A stretch of 11,630 bases of DNA from an uncultured Bryobacterales bacterium (GTDB taxonomy: Bacteria > Acidobacteriota > Terriglobia > Bryobacterales > Bryobacteraceae), in NCBI GenBank assembly GCA_937859895.1, contig CALMAV010000017.1, forward strand, positions 1,199 to 12,828, in the 5' to 3' direction. The position numbers and the translations under genes are program-made. A model generated the notes under the pieces. The model was not told where the DNA came from. It made no database searches and saw nothing but the letters and a program-made list of their open reading frames with translations. Position 1 is the stretch's first letter. Every line of letters starts with the position of its first letter. This document shows, piece after piece, positions 6,615 through 11,630 of the stretch.

Positions 6615-9587
6615 TTAGAATTCCAATCGCAGTGCGAACTGCAGCTCCCGCGGAGTACCGGTCCCAACTCCCGTTGCGTTCACAACAGTTGTAATTTGCC
6701 CAGGGTTAGCCGCAGCCAGATTCGTGTTTGGCTGCCCATACTGAGCGCGATTGAAGATGTTGAAAGCCTCGGCACGGAACACCAGATTGAGCCGCTCGAA
6801 AATGGGAACTGACTTAGACAAAGCCGTGTCGTACTGCCAGAAGTCAGGGCCATAAACAAGGTTGCGGCCAGCATTGCCGAATGTACCCGGGGCTGGCGTA
6901 GAGAAGGCTGCAAGGTTGATCCAGTTATTAACTGTTTGATTGACCGGAGTAAGCGACACGCCAGGAACTACATTGGGACGCTGTGGGCTTGTCGAGTTCC
7001 GATCGGGAATAGAGAGGGTCGGACGGCTCAGCGTTACATTAGCTGGAAGCCCAGTTCGTGCCGTGAACACGTTCATCCACTGCCATCCACCTAAAAGGCG
7101 AGCCGCAATGCCGCTGCCATTTAGATACTGGTGACCCTTACCAAATGGCAACTGGTAGATCAAGCTGGCCGAAGCGTAATTACGCACATCAAAGTCACTG
7201 GAGGCCCGTTCGCATGCCCGGCAGTGAACGTTTTCGGGGTAGCCTGCTTCGCCGCCGCCGGTTGCACCATCGTTGATGGCATGGGAGTACAAGTAGTTCA
7301 CCGTCACGATCAAGCTGCTGCTCAGGTTCCGTTGCAGCGTGGTTTGCAAGGAATTGAAAGTGCTGTTGCCGTTAGTGCTCTTATAGTCGATCAAGCTGAA
7401 CTGTGGGTATAGACGAAGATGCGTTATTGGGTCGAAGTCATTTAAGTAGGTACGCGTGAACTGCTTAGTCCCTTTACTGCCGAGGTACCCAACGGTCAAC
7501 ACAGTTTTATTCGTGATTGCTTGCTGAACGGACAAGCCCCAGTCTTGGGTGTACGGAGTGACCCGGTTACGATCGAGTGCACGTGGCGCATTCAGGCTAA
7601 AGTTACTGCTCAGCGCTGTACTCGGATTCGGGAAGCTGCCAGACGTAAGCAGCGCACGACCGGCAAGATTGTCGAGTGGCGCGGTAAGATCGCCTACTTG
7701 GCCATCACCGTAGAAGATGCCATAGCCGGTTCGAACCACGGTGCGGCCAGTGGGCGACCATGCCAAACTGACGCGCGGGCTGAAGTTGTTATAGTCACCT
7801 TTGTAGAACGAAGTCCCTGGCGGGCAGTAACCACCGGGGCAGCTGAGAGGATCAAAGACAATACCTCGACCATTTACTTCGTTGGGCACCCCGAAGTACT
7901 CGTAGCGTACTCCGACGTTCGCAGTTAAATCGGGCCGAATGCGATATTCGTCCTGTACGTAGCCGAAGTATTCCGTTCGCCGCAGCCCCGTGATGGGCAG
8001 CGCATTAACCAGCGAGGCTTGCTGTATCTGGTTATTAAGGAACGTACTCGAGTTCGTGTAGCTGTAAACATAGTCGTTGCTAGAAGTCGCAGTTGAGTTG
8101 ATTTGAACGCGACGGATTTCCAAACCGGCTTTCACTGTGTGGCGTCCACGCACCGACGAGATGCTATCCAGCCAATCGAATGAGTTGGAGGCTTGAATCT
8201 TACCCGTGGCGTCATTTAACGTGCTGAACGGAGGCGCGACCAAACTAATTCTGGAGACGCTCTCATTCTGAGTTCCGTAATTGGATCGATTAAAGCCAAC
8301 GCGGGCCTCATTGATTGTCTGCGGAGTCAGGACCGACGTCAGTCCGATGACGGCATTGTGTGCATCGTTAATGGTCGAGACACGATCGAGCAGGACTCCG
8401 TTCGGCACGTCGGAGATGCCAACATCCAAGTTGTAGCGCACAAAGAGAGACAAGCGGTCTGAGAAGCGATGGTCGTAGCGAAACATCCCAAAGTCTTCAT
8501 TAGTTGACTGCGTCCCATACGCGTCTCGGCGGTCCACATTAGGATTACTGGTGAAGGCGGTGCCTGCGGGGAATGCATTTAGGAAAGGAAGGAGTGCAGG
8601 GGATTTAGCAGCAGCGGCCGATCTGAATGAGGCGGACGGGACAAATCCGATCAGTGTTTGACCGACACGTTGCCGCAATCCCTCATAGCTAACGAAAAAG
8701 AAATCCTTGTCCTTGCGAATAGGACCACCGAAGCTGCCCCCGAACTGATTCAAGCGAAGTGGAGGTGGAGCTCCTCCAAACGGGCCACGCGCATCGAAGT
8801 AGTCGTTGCGAAGATACTCGAAGACCGAACCATGGAAGTCATTGGTGCCGGAACGTGAGACCAGGTTGACTTGCCCGCCTTCGGTCCCACCGCTATCGGC
8901 GGTGTACAACGCGGCCTGAGCGCGAAACTCTGCGATGGCTTCGGTAGAGAACTGCAGCCGGAACGTACCTTTCTGAGCTTGGTTCAAGATGCCGGTTGCG
9001 TCCACGCCGTCGAAACGATAATTGTTGTCGTCCAATCCATGGCCGACAAAACGAATGCTTCGCTGATTATTTTGCCCGGTGTCGATTGCGCCCGGTGTCT
9101 GGGTGATCAGGCTGGCCCAGTTCCTGCCGTTGAGTGGGAGCTCACGAATCTGATTGCCACTGACGACGCCACCCACCTCCGCCGAAGTAGCCGCCAATGG
9201 TGGGGCCGTGTCCTGGACATCGACCCTCGTTCCGACACTCGCTGGATTGAGCTCAACATTCTGCGTGCGATTCTGCCCTACTTGAAGCTCGATATTCTCC
9301 AGCGCATATTTTTCAAAACCGATGGCGGTGATGGTAAGGCGGTAATGCCCAACTTTTAGCGACGGCAATGCATAAGCGCCTGTTCCCGAACTGATGGCGC
9401 TACGAGCACCTCCGTTATCGAAAGATTCGGCCTGCACCGTTGCGTTCGGCACGGCACCGCCCGAGGAATCGATAATGGTACCTGAGATGGTCGCATCCGC
9501 TACTTGAGCGAACGTCTGTTGGGGCAGAAGAGAAACAAAGAAGCAAAGTGTAACCAGATTGAAAAGTGAGATGGTACGACGAGACAT
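6615..9587 (-). CDS. Oar-like TonB-dependent outer-membrane receptor with N-terminal carboxypeptidase-regulatory-like domain
   Basis: A 990-residue outer-membrane protein of the Oar-like family abundant in Acidobacteriota. Order of parts: signal peptide (about 1-28, ending TFAQ); a carboxypeptidase regulatory-like Ig fold (about 29-115, starting ATISGTIIDSSGGAVPNATV); a plug domain (about 130-245, with IRELPLNGRNWASLITQTPG); then a long beta-barrel whose early strands carry the family hallmarks GSVFEYLRNDYFDARG and LNQFGGSFGGPI. The last residue is Phe, as usual for barrel insertion. No TonB box is obvious. The family imports large ligands or anchors to the surface; the substrate is unknown. 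The ATG at 9587 has AAGGA at 9598-9602 ten bases upstream. It is the first gene of a tight operon and is divergent from an orphan regulator, which is the most likely controller (inference). It is somewhat shorter than many relatives of about 1,100 residues, but nothing looks truncated. Confidence 0.93.
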   Translation of the reverse strand: MSRRTISLFNLVTLCFFVSLLPQQTFAQVADATISGTIIDSSGGAVPNATVQAESFDNGGARSAISSGTGAYALPSLKVGHYRLTITAIGFEKYALENIELQVGQNRTQNVELNPASVGTRVDVQDTAPPLAATSAEVGGVVSGNQIRELPLNGRNWASLITQTPGAIDTGQNNQRSIRFVGHGLDDNNYRFDGVDATGILNQAQKGTFRLQFSTEAIAEFRAQAALYTADSGGTEGGQVNLVSRSGTNDFHGSVFEYLRNDYFDARGPFGGAPPPLRLNQFGGSFGGPIRKDKDFFFVSYEGLRQRVGQTLIGFVPSASFRSAAAAKSPALLPFLNAFPAGTAFTSNPNVDRRDAYGTQSTNEDFGMFRYDHRFSDRLSLFVRYNLDVGISDVPNGVLLDRVSTINDAHNAVIGLTSVLTPQTINEARVGFNRSNYGTQNESVSRISLVAPPFSTLNDATGKIQASNSFDWLDSISSVRGRHTVKAGLEIRRVQINSTATSSNDYVYSYTNSSTFLNNQIQQASLVNALPITGLRRTEYFGYVQDEYRIRPDLTANVGVRYEYFGVPNEVNGRGIVFDPLSCPGGYCPPGTSFYKGDYNNFSPRVSLAWSPTGRTVVRTGYGIFYGDGQVGDLTAPLDNLAGRALLTSGSFPNPSTALSSNFSLNAPRALDRNRVTPYTQDWGLSVQQAITNKTVLTVGYLGSKGTKQFTRTYLNDFDPITHLRLYPQFSLIDYKSTNGNSTFNSLQTTLQRNLSSSLIVTVNYLYSHAINDGATGGGEAGYPENVHCRACERASSDFDVRNYASASLIYQLPFGKGHQYLNGSGIAARLLGGWQWMNVFTARTGLPANVTLSRPTLSIPDRNSTSPQRPNVVPGVSLTPVNQTVNNWINLAAFSTPAPGTFGNAGRNLVYGPDFWQYDTALSKSVPIFERLNLVFRAEAFNIFNRAQYGQPNTNLAAANPGQITTVVNATGVGTGTPRELQFALRLEF

Positions 9588-9597
9588 CCTGAGGTGA

Positions 9598-9602
9598 TCC
9601 TT
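9598..9602 (-). promoter_or_regulatory. Ribosome-binding site of the receptor gene
   Basis: Minus-strand AAGGA lies ten bases before the receptor ATG at 9587 and supports that start. It overlaps the TAA (9601-9603) that ends a possible 11-codon leader frame starting at 9636. Confidence 0.55.
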
Positions 9603-9650
9603 ATGCGCCCGAGGGCCGCTGAAGTACTTTCCTCATTGGAGAAAACGAAC

Positions 9651-9666
9651 CTTAGATTAATCTAAG
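9651..9666. promoter_or_regulatory. Perfect 16-bp palindrome, candidate operator
   Basis: CTTAGATTAATCTAAG is its own reverse complement over all 16 bases, with no spacer; symmetry ends at the flanking C and A. It lies in the divergent region between the receptor and orphan regulator genes and covers the candidate minus-strand -10 (TAGATT, 9659-9664). A binding dimer there would be expected to block receptor-operon transcription. It is too short and AT-rich, and lacks a loop and T-tract, so it is not a terminator. The protein that binds is unknown. Confidence 0.6.
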
Positions 9667-9688
9667 AACCGCGCCCATTCATTGACAA
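9659..9688 (-). promoter_or_regulatory. Candidate promoter for the receptor/propeller/phosphoesterase operon
   Basis: On the minus strand, TTGTCA (9683-9688) and TAGATT (9659-9664) are separated by 18 bp, a plausible sigma-70-type pair with two mismatches in the -10. The leader to the ATG would be about 65 nt. The -10 lies inside the palindrome and the -35 inside the tandem 11-bp repeats, so two regulators or two binding modes could act on it. This was picked by eye. Confidence 0.35.
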
Positions 9689-9705
9689 TTCACAAACAAT
9701 TCGCA
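9673..9705. promoter_or_regulatory. Tandem 11-bp direct repeats, candidate OmpR/PhoB-type binding site
   Basis: Two adjacent 11-mers, GACAATTCACA (9684-9694) and AACAATTCGCA (9695-9705), match at 9 of 11 positions. A third, weaker copy, GCCCATTCATT (9673-9683), matches the first at 7 of 11. Head-to-tail repeats on an 11-bp period are how OmpR/PhoB winged-helix regulators bind. The site lies 31 bp upstream of an OmpR-family gene, so autoregulation is the simplest reading. The repeats cover the candidate -35 elements of both divergent promoters. Confidence 0.55.
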
Positions 9706-9709
9706 GAAT
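9682..9709 (+). promoter_or_regulatory. Candidate promoter for the orphan regulator/esterase genes
   Basis: A consensus TTGACA (9682-9687) is followed after 16 bp by CAGAAT (9704-9709), which matches the -10 consensus at four of six positions. Transcription would start near 9716, giving a leader of about 20 nt before the ATG at 9736. A weak GAAGA (9724-9728) could serve as ribosome-binding site. Confidence 0.45.
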
Positions 9710-9735
9710 GACTGAGGGACTCCGAAGACACTTCT

Positions 9736-10419
9736 ATGAATTTTCTTGTCGTCGAGAATGAAGCCAGAATTGTACAGTTGCTCAATCGCGGGCTCACCGA
9801 GGACGGTCACTACATAGTCCATGTGAACACCGGGCAGGACGGATTGATCTACGCGCAAGAGCGACGTTTTGACGTGATCATCCTGAACATTGCATTGCCC
9901 GTTTTGGATGGATTTAGCGTGCTGCGGCAATTGCGCCAAAGCGACTGCACAACCCCGGTGCTTGTCCTCACAGCAAAAGGCGCCATCAACGATGTGGTGC
10001 AAAGTCTGGATCTGGGTGCGGACGATTGTTTGGCCAAACCGTTCCTGCTTGAAGTATTGCTGGCTCGGGTTCGTGCGCTGGGCCGACGAGGCAATCACTC
10101 GCGGCCCGTCGACTTGCGGGTGGAAGATCTTCTACTCGACCGCGGGGGGAAACGGGCTGCTCGTGCGAACCGGCCCATTACCCTTACTAAAAAAGAGTAC
10201 CTGCTCTTAGAAGCTCTAATGAAGCGATCGGGCCAGGTGGTTTCGCGCAACGAACTAATTGAGGCTGGATGGGGATTCGACAGCGATGCCCGTGACAGCA
10301 GCCTGGACTTCTACATGCATTGCCTGCGGGGTAAGATCGACGGTCCTGGTGAGCCACGCATGCTGCGGACGCTGCGCGGGCTAGGCTATCAGCTTGCCGC
10401 AGCCACCCTCAGCTCTTGA
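9736..10419 (+). CDS. Orphan OmpR-family regulator with degenerate (pseudo-) receiver domain
   Basis: A 227-residue receiver plus winged-helix DNA-binding protein. The fold is intact and aligns without gaps through the receiver to the interrupted regulator at 2146-2823, but key activation residues are changed. The phosphoacceptor position is Asn51 (VIILNIALP, where Asp is normal), the acidic pair is Glu7-Asn8 instead of Glu/Asp-Asp, and the switch aromatic is Cys98 (LGADDCLAKPF). Thr79 and Lys101 are kept. Phosphorylation-driven switching is therefore unlikely; such atypical regulators often bind DNA constitutively or respond to other cues. The C-terminal winged helix (about 135-222) looks complete, with ITLTKKEYLLLEALM and LRTLRGLGYQL. 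No kinase gene adjoins it. The esterase gene starts 40 bp downstream and the receptor operon is divergent, so both are probable targets. Tandem 11-bp repeats just upstream suggest autoregulation. Confidence 0.9.
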   Translation: MNFLVVENEARIVQLLNRGLTEDGHYIVHVNTGQDGLIYAQERRFDVIILNIALPVLDGFSVLRQLRQSDCTTPVLVLTAKGAINDVVQSLDLGADDCLAKPFLLEVLLARVRALGRRGNHSRPVDLRVEDLLLDRGGKRAARANRPITLTKKEYLLLEALMKRSGQVVSRNELIEAGWGFDSDARDSSLDFYMHCLRGKIDGPGEPRMLRTLRGLGYQLAAATLSS

Positions 10420-10459
10420 ATGGCAACAACCGCAAATTGCATTCGTGGATAATCCGCTT

Positions 10460-11630
10460 ATGCGACCGCAACTTCTCATCACCATTGGCTTGTTGGCAGT
10501 AAACTCTTTGGGGGCCGCCGATTGCAATGGGCTGAAGGCTTTAAGACTCAAAGGGACATCGCTGACGCATGTTGCTCAGCAGCCGGCCGGCAGCTTTAAC
10601 CCGGAGCTGGGGGAAGCCATTGAGAAGCTACCGGCCTTCTGTCGCGTGAGTGGCGTGATTGCGCCTACCGCCGATTCAGCCATTCACTTCGAGGTGTGGT
10701 TACCCGAGTCTGGGTGGAACAATCGCTTCCTGGGTGTGGGGAACGGCGGCTTTGCAGGAACTATCGACTATCGAGCGTTGGGTGGGAATCTCCGGCGCGG
10801 GTATGCTACAGCCGCAACTGACACTGGGCACGAAGGGAGCGGCACAGATGCCAGTTGGGCTTATCAACATCCCGAGAAAGTTGCAGACTTCGGCTATCGC
10901 GCTGTCCACGAGACGGCAGTGACGGCGAAAGCATTGATTAAGGCCTACTACGATGAGACCCCGCAACACTCTTATTTCGATAGCTGCTCAAATGGCGGTC
11001 GCGAGGCCCTAATGGAGGCGCAGCGCTTCCCAGAGGATTACGACGGGATAATGGCAGGAGCACCGGCTAACTATTGGAGCCATCTGTTAGTGGGCGGCAT
11101 TGACGCTGCGGGCTCAATGCTCGGCGACCCCCAAGGCTATATCTCGCGGTTGAAGCTGCCAGCCATTACGAAAGCTGTGCTGGCTTCGTGCAAGGCTGGT
11201 AATGCGCTAAATGATAAATTCGTGACCGACCCGCTGAACTGTCACTTCGACCCTAATGTTTTGCTTTGTAAGGGATCCGATTCCCTCAGCTGTCTGACCG
11301 CTCCGCAACTTCGGACGATGAAGAAGCTCTATGAGGGATCGAAAACCACCACAGGGCTTGCTGTCTTTCCAGGATACGTTCCGGGCGGAGAGGATGGGGC
11401 GAACGGATGGGGCACCTGGATTACGGGCGACGGGCCGGGCGGTTCGGTTGGTTTAGCGTATGTGGAGAACTACCTGCGGTATATGGTGTACGATGACCCA
11501 ACGCTGAACATACTCACCACCAAAATCGATGACGCAGTACGGCGCTCGGACACTAAACTGGCCCGTGTTGTCAATTCGACTGATCCCGACCTGAACCGCT
11601 TTAACGCGCGAGGTGGCAAACTGATTTTGT
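10460..11630 (+). CDS. Secreted tannase/feruloyl esterase family protein (3' end beyond window)
   Basis: The first 390 residues of an alpha/beta-hydrolase of the tannase/feruloyl-esterase family, which cleaves ester bonds of gallic, ferulic or related aromatic acids. An N-terminal signal peptide (about 1-20, ending LGAA) indicates export. The nucleophile motif is SCSNGG with Cys176-Ser177, followed by REALMEAQRFPEDYDGIMAG, characteristic of the family. The family normally has Gly-Cys-Ser; here Ser175 replaces the Gly. The lid region with spaced Cys residues (about 250-285, around CHFDP and CLTAPQL) resembles the calcium-binding lid of known feruloyl esterases. The catalytic Asp and His-Cys lie beyond the window. 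The ATG at 10460 gives a clean signal peptide; GTG at 10445 is an in-frame alternative, and GGA at 10447-10449 is a weak ribosome-binding site. No terminator separates it from the regulator gene, so the two are probably co-transcribed. The exact substrate is unknown. Confidence 0.9.
   Translation, partial: MRPQLLITIGLLAVNSLGAADCNGLKALRLKGTSLTHVAQQPAGSFNPELGEAIEKLPAFCRVSGVIAPTADSAIHFEVWLPESGWNNRFLGVGNGGFAGTIDYRALGGNLRRGYATAATDTGHEGSGTDASWAYQHPEKVADFGYRAVHETAVTAKALIKAYYDETPQHSYFDSCSNGGREALMEAQRFPEDYDGIMAGAPANYWSHLLVGGIDAAGSMLGDPQGYISRLKLPAITKAVLASCKAGNALNDKFVTDPLNCHFDPNVLLCKGSDSLSCLTAPQLRTMKKLYEGSKTTTGLAVFPGYVPGGEDGANGWGTWITGDGPGGSVGLAYVENYLRYMVYDDPTLNILTTKIDDAVRRSDTKLARVVNSTDPDLNRFNARGGKLIL

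Noticed and set aside
8871..9359. 162-codon open frame antisense to the receptor gene
   Set aside because: It is opposite a strongly supported coding region, shows no recognisable domain, and has no promoter or ribosome-binding site; other long antisense frames (for example 2936-3553, 4276-4836 and 7521-7928) were dropped for the same reason.
9610..9619. Small GCCC/GGGC hairpin in the receptor leader as a terminator or riboswitch
   Set aside because: The loop would be about two bases and no T-tract follows, so it is not a plausible terminator or structured regulator.
10420..10452. Ten-codon open frame directly after the orphan regulator stop
   Set aside because: Very short, with no recognisable character and no ribosome-binding site; more likely chance in the 40-bp gap before the esterase gene.
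1..11630. Mobile element, CRISPR, tRNA or rRNA genes
   Set aside because: No transposase or integrase frame, terminal inverted repeats, repeat-spacer pattern, or tRNA/rRNA-like stretch was seen; coding frames fill nearly the whole window.

Overview
The window looks like a chromosomal segment from a soil Acidobacteriota bacterium (Terriglobia/Acidobacteriaceae-like). The main reason is the 990-residue outer-membrane receptor with an N-terminal carboxypeptidase-regulatory-like domain (Oar-like TonB-dependent receptor), a family greatly expanded in that phylum. Secreted tannase/feruloyl-esterase proteins and envelope propeller proteins fit the same group. The taxon is an inference; there is no rRNA or other marker gene in the window.

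Left part (1-4166): a drug- or metal-efflux locus. On the minus strand a TolC-type outer-membrane channel gene (681-2066) overlaps by 4 bp a lipoprotein HlyD/AcrA-type adaptor gene that runs off the left edge; an inner-membrane pump gene would be expected beyond it. Divergently, on the plus strand, lies an OmpR-family response regulator gene (2146-2823) interrupted by an in-frame TAA at codon 85. It overlaps by 4 bp an intact membrane sensor histidine kinase gene (2820-4166). The kinase/regulator pair probably controlled the efflux operon; as read here the regulator is broken.

Middle part (4163-9587, minus strand): a very tight three-gene envelope operon, in transcription order Oar-like receptor, then a secreted protein combining a Cache-like N-terminal region with a seven-repeat beta-propeller, then a secreted calcineurin-like metallophosphoesterase. 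Start and stop codons are separated by 0 and 1 nt. The phosphoesterase gene converges on the kinase gene, and one CTAG tetranucleotide supplies the stop codons of both.

Right part (9588-11630): a 148-bp divergent control region, then on the plus strand a second OmpR-family regulator without a kinase partner (9736-10419), followed 40 bp later by a secreted tannase/feruloyl esterase gene that runs off the right edge. This regulator lacks the phosphoacceptor Asp (Asn51), one acidic-pocket Asp (Asn8) and the aromatic switch Tyr (Cys98), so it probably acts without normal phosphorylation. The control region carries a perfect 16-bp palindrome, tandem 11-bp repeats of the kind OmpR-family proteins bind, and candidate divergent promoters with overlapping -35 elements.

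Working model (inference): the pseudo-receiver regulator controls both the receptor/propeller/phosphoesterase operon and the esterase gene. Together these would form a surface and periplasmic module for capturing and hydrolysing a plant-derived or phosphorylated ester substrate. No mobile element, CRISPR array, tRNA or rRNA was seen, and no gene-free stretch exceeds about 150 bp.
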